A stretch of 48,621 nucleotides of DNA from Acetobacter sp. (GTDB lineage Bacteria; Pseudomonadota; Alphaproteobacteria; Acetobacterales; Acetobacteraceae), in NCBI GenBank assembly GCA_017413025.1, contig JAFPVE010000020.1, positions 1-48,621 of the forward strand, written 5' to 3'. Below the pieces are notes generated by a model that ran no database searches, was not told the origin of the DNA, and saw only the letters and a list, made by a program, of their open reading frames with translations. Position 1 is the stretch's first letter. Each line of letters starts with the position of its first letter. The position numbers were made by a program, and so were the translations under genes. Below are positions 26,696 through 36,841 of the stretch, piece after piece.

Positions 26696-27220
26696 TCATG
26701 TCTCAAAACGTCTAATTTTCTGTCCTTGAACAGTCTCCAGCATTTGCAACATATTATACCCAAATTTAGGATGCACCCAATCTGGATAAATGTCACTTAA
26801 TGGTAACAAAACAAACGCACGTTTATGCACACGAGGATGAGGTAAGACAAGCCTTTGTGTCTCAAAACATAAATTACCATAAGAAATTAAATCAAGATCA
26901 AGCGTACGCGGTGCATTAGGCACAGAACGAACACGACCATAATTTTTTTCAACTCTATGTAAAAAATCAAGCAAAGTAAACGGCGTAAATAAATCATGTT
27001 TTACAACACACAACAAAACACCATTCACATAACACGGTTGTTCTGATGACGGAATAGGAGCACTTTCATACAAATGAGAAACAGTAAGCACTCTAATCCC
27101 ATGCGTAGCACGAAGCACAGAGACAGCCTTTAGACATGTTACAGACTTCCTTTCTTTGTTGTACTCCAGATTCCCTCCTATGGCAATAATAATATGATCA
27201 ACCCCTTCCATAGTTTTCAT
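26696..27220 (-). CDS. folK: 6-hydroxymethyl-7,8-dihydropterin pyrophosphokinase
   Basis: FolK activates hydroxymethyldihydropterin with ATP in folate synthesis. The key elements are IIIAIGGNLEYN at the start, LYESAPIP..QPCYVNGVL, the LDFLHRVEKNYGRVR segment and the signature APRTLDLDLISYG, with HPRVHKRAFVLLPL after it. I chose the ATG at 27220 (MKTMEGVDHI, 174 residues); the ATG at 27211 (MEGVD) is equally plausible. The open frame extends to 27253 but adds non-family residues. It is divergent from the NYN-domain gene across roughly 146 bases that must hold both promoters. Confidence 0.93.
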   Translation of the reverse strand: MKTMEGVDHIIIAIGGNLEYNKERKSVTCLKAVSVLRATHGIRVLTVSHLYESAPIPSSEQPCYVNGVLLCVVKHDLFTPFTLLDFLHRVEKNYGRVRSVPNAPRTLDLDLISYGNLCFETQRLVLPHPRVHKRAFVLLPLSDIYPDWVHPKFGYNMLQMLETVQGQKIRRFET

Positions 27221-27366
27221 CACTCCTGTGAAAAGACTTGACAAATAGTACACACACTAATACGCTATGGTTAAGATACATTGCTTAGATCGTATCACGA
27301 CGTCATATGAAACTTCAAATATCACAGTCAACTTTATCGAACTAAAAATTATATCTAAACAATATT

Positions 27367-28011
27367 ATGAATATGAAAGAAGCAAGACCCTACGTTTTCA
27401 GAAAAGAAGAAAAGACTTGTGTTTTTATTGACGGTCTCAGTCTTTACTCTGCATCACGTAACCTTAATTTTAATGTCGACTATAAAAAACTCCTTGAGTT
27501 TTTTACAAGTAAAACGAATGTTATTCGTGTTTATTATTATGCGGCTATTCCTGACACAGAAGAATATTCTCCTCTGAGACCTTTAACAGATTGGTTATCC
27601 TATAATGGGTATTTTCTTGTTACTAAACCTACACGAGAGTTTGTCGATACAAGTGGTAAGCGCCATATCAAAGGAAATATGGACTTAGAAATCGCTGTTG
27701 ATATGATCGAAATGGCTTCTCATATTGATCACGCTGTTCTTTTTAGTGGTAATTCTGACTTTCGCCGTGTTGTCGAAGCAGTACAACGTCATGGTACACA
27801 CGTTTCTATTGTCTCCTCTATGAAGTCACCTTCTTTGCTTATAGGAGATGACTTACGTCGCCAAGCCGATCAATTTTTAGAATTGGCTGTCATCAGTGCG
27901 GATTTTACGCGCCACGTTACAGATTCTCCTAAGCTACGCCAGTCTCCTATCAGACATCCGGCAGACCAAACTTTTCAAGAGTATCACGAAGATTTAGAAA
28001 ATCTAGACTAG
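27367..28011 (+). CDS. NYN-domain (LabA/DUF88-like) protein
   Basis: This is a predicted PIN-like RNA-processing nuclease or its regulatory relative. It has 214 residues. The NYN domain covers about 15-165: the first acidic residue is in VFIDGLSLYSASRN, the middle acidic motif in HIKGNMDLEIAVDMIEMA, and the last in LFSGNSDFRRVVEAVQRHG. All three acidic sites expected for a metal centre are present. The C-terminal 45 residues are polar and poorly conserved. Substrate and role are unknown. No clear ribosome-binding site precedes the ATG at 27367, and a second ATG two codons later is possible. It lies divergently beside folK/rpoZ, a placement I recall from other alphaproteobacteria. Confidence 0.88.
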   Translation: MNMKEARPYVFRKEEKTCVFIDGLSLYSASRNLNFNVDYKKLLEFFTSKTNVIRVYYYAAIPDTEEYSPLRPLTDWLSYNGYFLVTKPTREFVDTSGKRHIKGNMDLEIAVDMIEMASHIDHAVLFSGNSDFRRVVEAVQRHGTHVSIVSSMKSPSLLIGDDLRRQADQFLELAVISADFTRHVTDSPKLRQSPIRHPADQTFQEYHEDLENLD

Positions 28012-28062
28012 ATTCTAACAGAACAGTGTTTTACACAATTAATTCATTAGGAAGCTCAAATA

Positions 28063-28740
28063 ATGCATACGTGTCATGATGCTCGGAATCATTTGTTATC
28101 ACTTTTACGGGGTGTTGAACATTTTAATACACATGTTTTTCCAGAGAAAGAAGAGTTATTTGTCAATCTTGCTAATACACAATCTCCAAAGATATTGTTT
28201 ATAGCTTGTGCTGATAGTCGTATTACACCAAGTTTAATTACTCAAACCAACCCGGGTGATTTATTTATCTTGCGTAATGTTGGTAATCTAGTGCCCGCAT
28301 ATGGGGAAATGTTAGGGGGTGTTTCTTCCGCTATAGAATACGCTGTTGTTGGGTTAGATGTTTCTATTATTATCATCTGCGGTCACTCCGATTGTGGTGC
28401 TATGAAAGCTTTACTTGAACCACAGGAGGCTGATTTACAGGCTATGCCGACAGTACGCTCTTGGCTTCGTAATGCAGAAGCCGCACGTGCTGTCACACTA
28501 AGCACTTTCAAAGCAGAAGATTCGGGTCCTGCTATGGTTCGTTGCCTCTCCGAACAAAATGTTCTTCTCCAGCTCGCTCATCTTCGTACACACCCAGCCG
28601 TCGCGGCAGGCCTTGCTTCTAACACTTTGTTTTTACAAGGGTGGTTTTATGATATTGGGAAAGGAGAAATTTCAATTTTAGATGAACAAACGCGTAAAAA
28701 CATTGCCGTTAAAGATGTTATTGATTCTTTAAAAGCGTAA
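28063..28740 (+). CDS. Beta-class carbonic anhydrase
   Basis: The enzyme hydrates CO2 to bicarbonate in the cytoplasm, supplying carboxylases and aiding pH balance. It has 225 residues. Zinc ligands C49, H108 and C111 are visible (IACADSRI and CGHSDCGAM), with the Asp51-Arg53 dyad in the first motif. FILRNVGNLVP and GVSSAIEYAVVGLDV are typical of the family. AGGAAG lies about nine bases before the ATG. The gene is 51 bases after the NYN-domain gene on the same strand. It could be called can or cynT; I leave the symbol open. Confidence 0.92.
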   Translation: MHTCHDARNHLLSLLRGVEHFNTHVFPEKEELFVNLANTQSPKILFIACADSRITPSLITQTNPGDLFILRNVGNLVPAYGEMLGGVSSAIEYAVVGLDVSIIIICGHSDCGAMKALLEPQEADLQAMPTVRSWLRNAEAARAVTLSTFKAEDSGPAMVRCLSEQNVLLQLAHLRTHPAVAAGLASNTLFLQGWFYDIGKGEISILDEQTRKNIAVKDVIDSLKA

Positions 28741-28780
28741 TCTACAGAACACATTTTTTCACAAAATCGTTCTTCATGTT

Positions 28781-29683
28781 ATGTTATACGCGTTATCTTG
28801 TTTATTAGTAGTAGGTTTCTTCCTTTTTAATATTGTTGCCCAGAATGCCAATGCTCAAAACGTTCATACAATAACGTTACGTATTAGCACATGGAATCTT
28901 GACTGGTTAATCGATAAAACTCTTCAAACATCTCATAAAATCCCCCTCGATATCCCTTACAGAACAACACGTGACTATAAAACATTAGCTGTCTATGTAT
29001 CGCGTCTCAAATCTGATCTCATAGGTGTACAAGAGGTTGGTAGTGTTTCTGTCCTCGAACGTTTGTTCCCTAAAACCACCTATCAGATTTTACTATCCAA
29101 CGATACAATTCTCCAACATACGGCTTTTATTGCTCGTAAACAGTTCCACCTTCACAGAAACCCTGACCTTACAGATCTTAGTATAGGTTCTTCAAACAAC
29201 CACACTTTACGCAATGGATTAGACGTTACTGTTACTTTTCCTAACAGTCTCAATAGAGAATTACGAATTCTTGTTATTCATCTTAAAACAGGATGCTGGG
29301 ATAACTCTTTCCAGAGCCACCGACGCGCCTGCTACATTCTACGTCGACAATTTGCCATTCTGAAACATTGGATTCAAGAACGGGCAAAAGAAAAAGTTGC
29401 TTTTGCGATTATAGGTGACTTTAACCGGCGACTAACACCTGAAGATCCTTTTTTTCTTACTCTCTCAAATATCACACCACTAGATTTAACAACTGCAAAT
29501 AGATCGAGTCCTTGCCATGGAGGAGAATATTTCATTGACCATATTATTTTAGGAGGTGCTGCTATTGGTTGGGAAAAAGTAAACTCCTTACGTGTTATGC
29601 GTATCCCACAACATAATGGTGAAATGATTAGCGACCATTGCCCTGTCTCTATAACTTTAAAGATTCCGACTCGCATCCATTAA
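28781..29683 (+). CDS. Exported endonuclease/exonuclease/phosphatase (EEP) family protein
   Basis: This is a predicted periplasmic or secreted metal-dependent hydrolase of the DNase I / exonuclease III / inositol phosphatase fold. It has 300 residues. A signal peptide spans about 1-25 (SCLLVVGFFLFNIVAQNANA). Catalytic-type motifs are ISTWNLDWLI, the metal-binding glutamate in LIGVQEVGS, IHLKTGCWDN, IIGDFNRRLT, FIDHIILGG, and the terminal histidine in ISDHCPVSI. All are intact, so the enzyme is probably active; whether it acts on DNA, RNA or lipids cannot be told. It follows the carbonic anhydrase by 40 bases and converges on metW. Confidence 0.85.
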   Translation: MLYALSCLLVVGFFLFNIVAQNANAQNVHTITLRISTWNLDWLIDKTLQTSHKIPLDIPYRTTRDYKTLAVYVSRLKSDLIGVQEVGSVSVLERLFPKTTYQILLSNDTILQHTAFIARKQFHLHRNPDLTDLSIGSSNNHTLRNGLDVTVTFPNSLNRELRILVIHLKTGCWDNSFQSHRRACYILRRQFAILKHWIQERAKEKVAFAIIGDFNRRLTPEDPFFLTLSNITPLDLTTANRSSPCHGGEYFIDHIILGGAAIGWEKVNSLRVMRIPQHNGEMISDHCPVSITLKIPTRIH

Positions 29684-29749
29684 AAATACAATAACGATGT
29701 ATAAATTAAATACCCTATTTATGTAGCCTGAATTTGTTTGTTACTCTTA

Positions 29750-30346
29750 TTAGCGTCGTAGCAGGAAAAGTGCTTGTTCCCCAAACAAATTTGCTAAACA
29801 AACAGAACGACGCCAAGGTGCGCTTTCACCTTCTTCATTAACCGCCATCCATTTTTCAATGGTATAACCATCTTGATGACATAAAGCAAAAAAATCTCGG
29901 ATCGTACAAGGATGAATATTGGGTGTCTCATACCATGGCTTACACCAAACCGCTGTCGTAGGCATGCGACCATTCAATAAAAGTTTTAAACGTAATTGCC
30001 AATGTCCAAAATTAGGAAATGACACAATAGCGTACCGCCCAATACGTAGCATTTGCCTTAACACTTCCCTAGGACGTTCAACCGCCTGCAGGGTTCTCTG
30101 TAACACAACATAGTCAAAAGCATGGTCAGAATAATAAGCTAAATCATGATCCGCATCACCGTGTACAACTGGTAACCCATGTGCAACAGACAAAGTTACT
30201 AGTTTCATGTTAATCTCAATTCCACGCGCGTCACATCCCCGATAATGAAAAAGGTGATCAATTAATGCACCGTCACCACTCCCAATATCTAAAACACGCG
30301 TACCTGGTTTTATCATTTCTGCGATCAATGTCTGATCAAGTCGCAT
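29750..30346 (-). CDS. metW: MetW methyltransferase-like protein, methionine biosynthesis
   Basis: MetW partners with MetX and is thought to support homoserine O-acetyltransferase activity in methionine synthesis. It has 198 residues. The class I SAM-binding fold is visible: VLDIGSGDGALIDHL (motif I), then GIEINMKLV, a short acidic HGDADHDL, and VVLQRTLQAVERPREVLRQML, which is the MetW hallmark. IVSFPNFGHWQLR is also characteristic. The start overlaps the metX stop by one base, so the pair is translationally coupled, the usual proteobacterial arrangement. Confidence 0.94.
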   Translation of the reverse strand: MRLDQTLIAEMIKPGTRVLDIGSGDGALIDHLFHYRGCDARGIEINMKLVTLSVAHGLPVVHGDADHDLAYYSDHAFDYVVLQRTLQAVERPREVLRQMLRIGRYAIVSFPNFGHWQLRLKLLLNGRMPTTAVWCKPWYETPNIHPCTIRDFFALCHQDGYTIEKWMAVNEEGESAPWRRSVCLANLFGEQALFLLRR

Positions 30347-31527
30347 TAGTATAACCCTACATGTTCTGCAACACCACGTAAAAAACCTCGTATTGTTCTA
30401 TCAAGATCTGGTTCATCTAACAAAAATGCGTCATGTCCCTTATCTGTTTCAATTTCTACAAATGAAACATTCGCTGTCGCTTGATTCAGTGCCCTTACCA
30501 AGATTCGTGCTGCAGATGTTGGAAACAACCAATCTGAAGAAAAAGAAATGACACAAAAGAGTACAGAAGTTCCTGAAAACGCTACCGTGAGTTCCCCATC
30601 ATAATCAGAGGCAAGATCAAACCAATCCATCGCCCGTGTAATAGTTAAATAAGAGTTTGCATCAAAACGACGTACAAAACTCGACCCTTGATAATGCAAA
30701 TATGATTCGACTTCAAAAATATCACCAAATAGAGGAATGTGCCCTATAAAATTTCCCGTAAATTTATTGCCAGATGATCCTCCCTCTCTTACACGACGTC
30801 CAAATTTACGCATCAAGGCTTTCTCAGATAAATAGGTAATATGTGCCATCATTCGTGCAACTGCTAGTCCCCGGGCAGGAACAACGCCTTCATGCCAATA
30901 ACGCCCAGACCGCCAATCTGGATCCGCTATAATAGCTTGCCGCCCGACCTCGTTAAAAGCAATATTTTGCGCGGAATGAAATGGTGCTGTCGCAATAGGT
31001 ATTGCGGCTAACATCATTTTTGGGTAGGTGACAGTCCACTCCAATACCTGCATGCCTCCCATTGATCCGCCAATAACGGCAAAAAGTTTATCAATACCTA
31101 AATAACGTACTAACTTGCATTGTGCTCTTACCATATCCCGTATCGTAATAGGGGGAAAATCAGTGCCCCATGGTTCCCTCTTTGTCCCATCTTCATGAAT
31201 AGACATAGGTCCCGTACTGCCCATGCAGCCACCCAATACATTCGAACATATAACAAAAAATTTATCAGTATCAATCGGTTTTCCAACACCAACCATACGT
31301 TCCCACCAACCGGGTTTACCTGTTAACGGATGCGTTTCTGCTACATACTGATCACCTGTAAAAGCATGACAAATGAGAATAGCATTATCACGCTGATGAG
31401 ACAGTTGTCCATAAGTACAATAAGCCACATCTATAGGGGCTAAATGCTTACCACAATCCAATGTCAATCCTTCAGGAAAACGAGCAAGGCGATGTTCACC
31501 AATAGTCAAAGGTGTGATACTATCCAT
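30346..31527 (-). CDS. metX: Homoserine O-acetyltransferase
   Basis: MetX makes O-acylhomoserine for methionine synthesis (acetyl in most characterised alphaproteobacterial enzymes; some relatives use succinyl). It has 393 residues. The alpha/beta-hydrolase nucleophile is in [15 protein letters not shown] (serine near residue 154). The catalytic aspartate lies before the C-terminus and the histidine in [11 protein letters not shown]. Upstream conserved elements are [14 protein letters not shown] and [12 protein letters not shown]. The 109-base upstream spacer contains GAGGAG 20 bases before the ATG but no SAM-II riboswitch. Confidence 0.95.
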   Translation of the reverse strand: MDSITPLTIGEHRLARFPEGLTLDCGKHLAPIDVAYCTYGQLSHQRDNAILICHAFTGDQYVAETHPLTGKPGWWERMVGVGKPIDTDKFFVICSNVLGGCMGSTGPMSIHEDGTKREPWGTDFPPITIRDMVRAQCKLVRYLGIDKLFAVIGGSMGGMQVLEWTVTYPKMMLAAIPIATAPFHSAQNIAFNEVGRQAIIADPDWRSGRYWHEGVVPARGLAVARMMAHITYLSEKALMRKFGRRVREGGSSGNKFTGNFIGHIPLFGDIFEVESYLHYQGSSFVRRFDANSYLTITRAMDWFDLASDYDGELTVAFSGTSVLFCVISFSSDWLFPTSAARILVRALNQATANVSFVEIETDKGHDAFLLDEPDLDRTIRGFLRGVAEHVGLY

Positions 31528-31636
31528 GAGTTATTAGACAACAAGCTCCTCTACACAAAAGAAAAAACAGTATTTTCTTAAAAAAATAATTCAAAGAAAA
31601 TAAATTACTGATCAAGAAATATATTTGAGACAAGCA

Positions 31637-33445
31637 TTAGTGCTCCATTTTTAATGCAGCCAAAAATGCACTTTGTGGAATTTCTACCTTACCAAACTGG
31701 CGCATTCGTTTTTTACCTTCTTTCTGTTTTTCTAGAAGTTTACGTTTTCGCGAAATATCACCACCATAACATTTAGCTGTTACATCTTTTGATAATGCCC
31801 CTATTGTTTCGCGCGCAATAACCCGACTACCAATAGCTGCTTGTATAGCAATTTTAAACAATTGCCGTGGAATTAAATCCTTAAGACGCGCACAAATAGC
31901 ACGACCACGACTCTCAGCTGCAGAACGATGGACAACAAATGAGAGTGCATCAACAGGCTCATGATTTACCAAAATTGAGACAAGAACAAGATCGCTCGGC
32001 TGGTATTCATCCATTTGGTAGTCAAAACTAGCATAACCACGTGTTAATGATTTCAGTCGATCATAAAAATCAAACACAACCTCGTTTAATGGCAAACGAT
32101 AAACAACCATAACTCGATTACCTGCAACATATGTTAAGTCAAGTTGAATTCCACGGCGCTCTGTACACAAAGCCAATACAGCCCCTAAATACTCATCTGG
32201 CACCATAATCGTTGCCTTAATCCAGGGCTCCTCAATTTTTTCAATCAAGGATAAATCTGGCATATCTACCGGGTTATGCAACTCCTTCATTTCACCATTT
32301 GTCAATGTAAGTTTATAAATCACAGAAGGCGCCGTTGCGATAAGATCAAGATCAAACTCACGCGAGAGACGCTCTTGAATAATTTCAAGATGCAAAACCC
32401 CTAAAAAACCACAACGAAACCCAAACCCCAACGCTGCTGATGTTTCTGCCTCATAATGAAACGAAGCGTCATTTAAGTGTAATTTTGCTAAACCATCACG
32501 AAGTTTTTCAAAGTCATCGGCAACCACAGGAAACAAACCACACCACACCACAGGAATAGACGGCTTAAAACCCTCCAAAGGTGCCTGTGCAGGACGACGA
32601 TCATCTGTTATCGTATCACCAACATTACAGTCAGCGACAGTTTTAATACCCGCATTGATATAACCAATTTCACCAGGACCAAGACTATCTACCGGGGTCA
32701 TATGCGGTGTAAACACCCCCACCTGTTCCACTTGATACACTGCGCCCGAGGACATCATGCGAATTTTGATCCCTTTTTTCAGACATCCCTCTTTAATACG
32801 CACTAAAACAACCACACCCAAATAAGCATTGTACCAACTATCCACCAACATTGCCTGCAACGGTTTTTCTATCTCCCCTTGTGGAGGCGGTAAATAAGTC
32901 ACAATTGCCTCAAGGACAGAATCGATATTCAAGCCAGTTTTTGCAGAAATCTCAACAGCATTATGAGCAGGAATACCGATCACCTCTTCTATTTGTTCCT
33001 TAACGCGTTCAGGATCTGCCGCGGGTAAATCAACTTTGTTCAGAACAACAACAATCTCATGATCAGCATCGATCGCTTGATATACATTCGCCAAAGTCTG
33101 TGCCTCTACCCCTTGTGAAGCGTCTACGACTAATAAAGACCCTTCACAAGCAGCTAAAGAGCGACTCACCTCATACGCAAAATCAACATGTCCTGGTGTA
33201 TCCATAAGATTTAAAATATAAGTATTTCCATCTTGTGCAAGATAACGAAGACGTACTGTCTGTGCCTTAATAGTAATTCCTCTCTCACGCTCTAAATCCA
33301 TATTATCCAAAACCTGATTCGTCATCTCACGCGTTGTTAAAGCCCCACAGGTTTGAATAAGTCTATCTGCAAGGGTAGACTTACCGTGATCTATATGCGC
33401 AATAATAGAAAAATTACGAATACGCGAAAGTGGAACACTCGTCAT
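31637..33445 (-). CDS. lepA: Elongation factor 4 (LepA, back-translocase)
   Basis: LepA is a ribosome-bound translational GTPase affecting initiation and elongation under stress. I chose the ATG at 33445 ([12 protein letters not shown], 602 residues), with AAGGG seven bases upstream. The frame extends to 33520 with a 25-residue hydrophobic stretch that is not part of the family. G motifs are G1 [11 protein letters not shown]3 DTPGH and G4 NKVD. The LepA-specific C-terminus runs [23 protein letters not shown] and ends FLAALKMEH. It lies between glnA and metX on the same strand; a strong terminator upstream separates it from glnA. Confidence 0.96.
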   Translation of the reverse strand: MTSVPLSRIRNFSIIAHIDHGKSTLADRLIQTCGALTTREMTNQVLDNMDLERERGITIKAQTVRLRYLAQDGNTYILNLMDTPGHVDFAYEVSRSLAACEGSLLVVDASQGVEAQTLANVYQAIDADHEIVVVLNKVDLPAADPERVKEQIEEVIGIPAHNAVEISAKTGLNIDSVLEAIVTYLPPPQGEIEKPLQAMLVDSWYNAYLGVVVLVRIKEGCLKKGIKIRMMSSGAVYQVEQVGVFTPHMTPVDSLGPGEIGYINAGIKTVADCNVGDTITDDRRPAQAPLEGFKPSIPVVWCGLFPVVADDFEKLRDGLAKLHLNDASFHYEAETSAALGFGFRCGFLGVLHLEIIQERLSREFDLDLIATAPSVIYKLTLTNGEMKELHNPVDMPDLSLIEKIEEPWIKATIMVPDEYLGAVLALCTERRGIQLDLTYVAGNRVMVVYRLPLNEVVFDFYDRLKSLTRGYASFDYQMDEYQPSDLVLVSILVNHEPVDALSFVVHRSAAESRGRAICARLKDLIPRQLFKIAIQAAIGSRVIARETIGALSKDVTAKCYGGDISRKRKLLEKQKEGKKRMRQFGKVEIPQSAFLAALKMEH

Positions 33446-33625
33446 ACAACAACCCTTAAAACAATATACAGCGGAAATACAAACACAGATCAAAACAGAC
33501 AAAATCAGTTCTAAAAACATCTTTTCTCATCTGTTGATGATTTTACGTCGATCCTGTCCTTATATAAACAAACCTGTACGAAAACGATATCAGCATTACC
33601 CCACCACAACACTAAAACATATGAC

Positions 33626-33666
33626 AAACAAAAATCCTTGTGCCGAACAAGAAGCAGCACAAGGAT
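33626..33666 (-). terminator. Rho-independent terminator of glnA (glnB-glnA operon)
   Basis: A perfect ten-base stem pairs ATCCTTGTGC (33634-33643) with GCACAAGGAT (33657-33666) around a 13-base loop. On the minus strand it is followed directly by TTTTTGTTTG. It lies 40 bases past the glnA stop and so ends transcription before lepA. Confidence 0.9.
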
Positions 33667-33705
33667 CTTTTCAACACTTTGAACAAACTTCCGACTTACA
33701 ACAAC

Positions 33706-35133
33706 TTAAGCGGAGTAATACATCTCGAACTCAACCGGATGGGGTATATGTTCAAAACGGTACACCTCTTCCCATTTCAGAGCAAGATAAGCCTCAATTT
33801 GATCCTTAGTAAAGACATTCCCTGCCAACAAAAATTCGTGATCTGCCTTTAGGGATTCTAAAGCCTCACGTAAAGAACCTGCCACAGTCGGAATTTGTTT
33901 TAACTCCTGAGGTGGCAAATCATATAAATCCTTATCCATTGGATCACCCGGATGGATCTTGTGCTTAATACCATCCAACCCCGCCATTAACATAGCGGAA
34001 AAAGCGAGATATGGATTAGCTGTAGGATCTGGGAAACGTATTTCAACACGTTTAGCCTTGGGAGATATCCCATATGGAATACGACAAGACGCAGAACGAT
34101 TCCGTGCCGAGTAAGCCAACAACACAGGTGCTTCAAAACCAGGAATCAACCGTTTATAAGAGTTTGTAGACGGATTGGTAAAAGCATTGATTGCCTTCGC
34201 GTGCCGAATAATACCCCCAATATAATATAAAGCTGTCTCAGAAAGATCGGCATATCTATCACCTGCAAAAACGGGCTTTCCATCTTTCCAAATAGATTGA
34301 TGAACATGCATACCAGAACCATTATCTCCATAAATTGGCTTAGGCATGAAAGTTGCCGTTTTCCCGTAAGAATGCGCGACGTTGTGCACACAGTATTTAT
34401 ATATCTGCAAGAGATCCGCAGCGCGAACAAGTGTCTCAAAACGTGTGCCTAATTCATGCTGAGATTGTGCCACCTCATGGTGATGCTTCTCAATAGGTAG
34501 CCCCATTTCTCCCATAACAGAGAGCATTTCCGCCCGCATATCACTTTCACTATCCACAGGCGCAACAGGAAAATACCCCCCTTTCACTGCCGGACGGTGC
34601 CCCATATTACCTTCAGGATAATCTTTCATTGAAGCACCAGGTCCCTCAATACTGTCTACTTGATATTTACCGTAATTTGGACCCGTCCCAAATTGCACAT
34701 TATCAAAAACAAAAAATTCGGCTTCAGGTCCAAAATACGCGGCATCACCAAGACCAGAAGATTTTAAATAATGTTCAGCCAATTTTGCGGTAGAACGTGG
34801 ATCACGCGCATAGGGCTGCCCTGTTGAAGGTTCGATAATATCGCAAAACAAAATGAGTTGCGGGCGTGCAGAAAATGGATCCATTACAACTGATGATGCA
34901 TCAGGTTTTAAAATCATGTCACTTTCGTTAATAGATTTCCACCCTGCAATCGACGACCCGTCAAACATAAACCCGTCAATAAAACTATCTTCCTCAATTG
35001 TATTAACGTGTTGGCAGGTATGATGCCATTTTCCTTTTGGATCCGTAAAACGCAAATCAACAAATTCGATAGAATGTTCACGTATAAGTTCAAAAACCTT
35101 TTCAACTTGTTTCGTAGAATCAGTCTCTTTCAT
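33706..35133 (-). CDS. glnA: Glutamine synthetase, type I
   Basis: GlnA makes glutamine from glutamate, ammonia and ATP and is the centre of nitrogen assimilation. It has 475 residues. [19 protein letters not shown] is the N-terminal active-site loop. [23 protein letters not shown] and the [11 protein letters not shown] segment carry the metal and nucleotide sites. The adenylylation tyrosine is visible in [10 protein letters not shown] (about residue 401), so regulation by GlnE is expected. It follows glnB by 51 bases in the same direction, so PII and its target pathway are coexpressed. The terminator at 33626-33666 ends the operon. Confidence 0.97.
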   Translation of the reverse strand: MKETDSTKQVEKVFELIREHSIEFVDLRFTDPKGKWHHTCQHVNTIEEDSFIDGFMFDGSSIAGWKSINESDMILKPDASSVVMDPFSARPQLILFCDIIEPSTGQPYARDPRSTAKLAEHYLKSSGLGDAAYFGPEAEFFVFDNVQFGTGPNYGKYQVDSIEGPGASMKDYPEGNMGHRPAVKGGYFPVAPVDSESDMRAEMLSVMGEMGLPIEKHHHEVAQSQHELGTRFETLVRAADLLQIYKYCVHNVAHSYGKTATFMPKPIYGDNGSGMHVHQSIWKDGKPVFAGDRYADLSETALYYIGGIIRHAKAINAFTNPSTNSYKRLIPGFEAPVLLAYSARNRSASCRIPYGISPKAKRVEIRFPDPTANPYLAFSAMLMAGLDGIKHKIHPGDPMDKDLYDLPPQELKQIPTVAGSLREALESLKADHEFLLAGNVFTKDQIEAYLALKWEEVYRFEHIPHPVEFEMYYSA

Positions 35134-35184
35134 TTTTTATTACCTCCAACACATATAATCAATAACCACTGTGAAAATTCTGCC

Positions 35185-35535
<351 letters not shown>

Positions 35536-35614
35536 TCAACACATGATGAACACATCACGAATAACCCATCATCAACATTTCACTCTGTAAAAAAATCGAA
35601 TGAGAAAACGCTTT

Positions 35615-35636
35615 CTTTATCTAGGCTTTATCTAGG
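35615..35636. repeat. Perfect 11-base tandem duplication upstream of glnB
   Basis: CTTTATCTAGG occurs twice without a gap (35615-35625 and 35626-35636). It lies about 92-113 bases upstream of the glnB start codon, a distance where regulator sites are common. Whether it is a binding site or a simple duplication cannot be told from sequence. Confidence 0.75.
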
Positions 35637-35951
35637 TTCAAAACACACCAAACGGCTAAAATATTCTTCAAATATCATTGACTTCTTCAATTATATTGGC
35701 ACATTTTCTTACTTTAAGCAAGGCTAAACTCTGTATTTTCCATAGGTCATCTTTGGAAAACGGTTAAACATATTAAAGAACACATGAATAGACTCAATTT
35801 TTTCTACTCTGCCATATCCTTACTCCTATACCCTGCGCGCGCCCGTATCGTCCTTAATTGAGTATGTTTTCTCTCGTTGCACGAGATTTATTTCAAATAT
35901 TCCTCCCCCCCTTATTATTTATTCCCTTTAATTTTTATTACAAACATTCTC

Positions 35952-35980
35952 TTGACGAATCATTTTCATTATTGTAGACA
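35952..35980 (+). promoter_or_regulatory. Candidate sigma-70 promoter of tRNA-His
   Basis: TTGACG (35952-35957) is followed, 17 bases later, by TAGACA (35975-35980). The -35 is near consensus and the spacing is ideal, but the -10 is weak. Start of transcription would be near 35987, leaving a leader of about 25 bases before the tRNA. Confidence 0.45.
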
Positions 35981-36011
35981 TTTGTTTACTTTATTTATGT
36001 TCTTTTTTTAT

Positions 36012-36088
36012 GGCGGACGTAGCTCAGTTGGTAGAGCGCTGGTTTGTGGTACCAGTGGCCGCGGGTTCGAATCCCGTCGTTCGCCCCA
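36012..36088 (+). tRNA. tRNA-His (anticodon GTG)
   Basis: A full cloverleaf can be drawn. The acceptor stem GCGGACG pairs with CGTTCGC. The D arm is GCTC..GAGC, the anticodon stem TGGTT/ACCA surrounds a loop with GTG, and the T arm is CGGGTTCGAATCCCG. The extra 5' G (G-1, at 36012) opposite C73 is the identity mark of histidine tRNA. CCA is encoded (36086-36088). A nine-base tandem repeat, CCAGCTTAT twice (36086-36103), begins at the CCA. The cloverleaf has no introns or mismatches beyond one G-U pair in the acceptor stem. Confidence 0.97.
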
Positions 36089-36261
36089 GCTTATCCAGCT
36101 TATAAATTTAACAAGCCATCAAGCTAGAACTTAACTGTAGACTAGAGTTACCTAAAACTTATAAAAATTGTATATTCTCCACACTTCTTTATTTTCTATT
36201 TTTTCCAATAGCTATTTCTTAAAGTGTTAGATTATATCTAATAAAACGAGGACAACATTTT

Positions 36262-36546
36262 ATGAAACAATTATTTGTTTATATCATTATCAACACACTA
36301 ACAGGTGCTCCCTTAGATTCTTCAGGACAACAAATTTTATATCATAGCCTTGGCACTTGTAATGTTGCAGCCTCGAACCTTACGTGGGCATTACAAAACC
36401 ACACAGCTGGTGCTTTCAAATGCGTTCAAATTCCGGATCCTCAAGGAGAGTTGTATACGCACAAAAGGCATTTTCATACAGAAGATGATGAAATTGAGAC
36501 AAACAGATTTTCACGCAACGATAGCGTAAGACATAAATCTTATTAA
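36262..36546 (+). CDS. Small hypothetical protein
   Basis: The protein has 94 residues and no family I recognise. The N-terminus, MKQLFVYIIINTLTG, is moderately hydrophobic but too short for a confident signal peptide. The C-terminal third is charged and His-rich (THKRHFHTEDDEIETNRF). GAGG lies ten bases before the ATG, which supports it being a real gene. It stands alone between tRNA-His and icd. The central part (LTWALQNHTAGAFKCVQIPDP) looks globular. It could be a lineage-specific gene. Confidence 0.5.
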   Translation: MKQLFVYIIINTLTGAPLDSSGQQILYHSLGTCNVAASNLTWALQNHTAGAFKCVQIPDPQGELYTHKRHFHTEDDEIETNRFSRNDSVRHKSY

Positions 36547-36841
36547 GATATCATTAACCCAACACTCTAACGCTTAAATTAAGTGTGACATTATTTGTCG
36601 TGTTATTCCGTCGTATTGTCACGTTTGTCTTTCAAAAATTTTGCTCACAGAACCGGTCATCACATGTGATTTTCTTGATTATTCTGCACCGATCGTGTAG
36701 ACTTCTGCCTAGAATAGCTGGTCACCGCTGGTCTGTGTACCCGCGTACCCGCTCTGATTCTTTATTGTTGATGTCTTTTTAATTCTCTTCAATATTGACA
36801 GTTTCACTTCACTCTTAACCCTCAAATCATGGATAACGATC

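Noticed and set aside
31528-31636. Possible SAM-II riboswitch upstream of metX
   Set aside because: SAM-II elements are common before metX in alphaproteobacteria, but the conserved core sequences are absent from this AT-rich 109-base spacer.
33521-33852. Small plus-strand frames in the lepA-glnA spacer
   Set aside because: They span the glnA terminator and the 3' end of glnA on the opposite strand, with no ribosome-binding site or recognisable protein.
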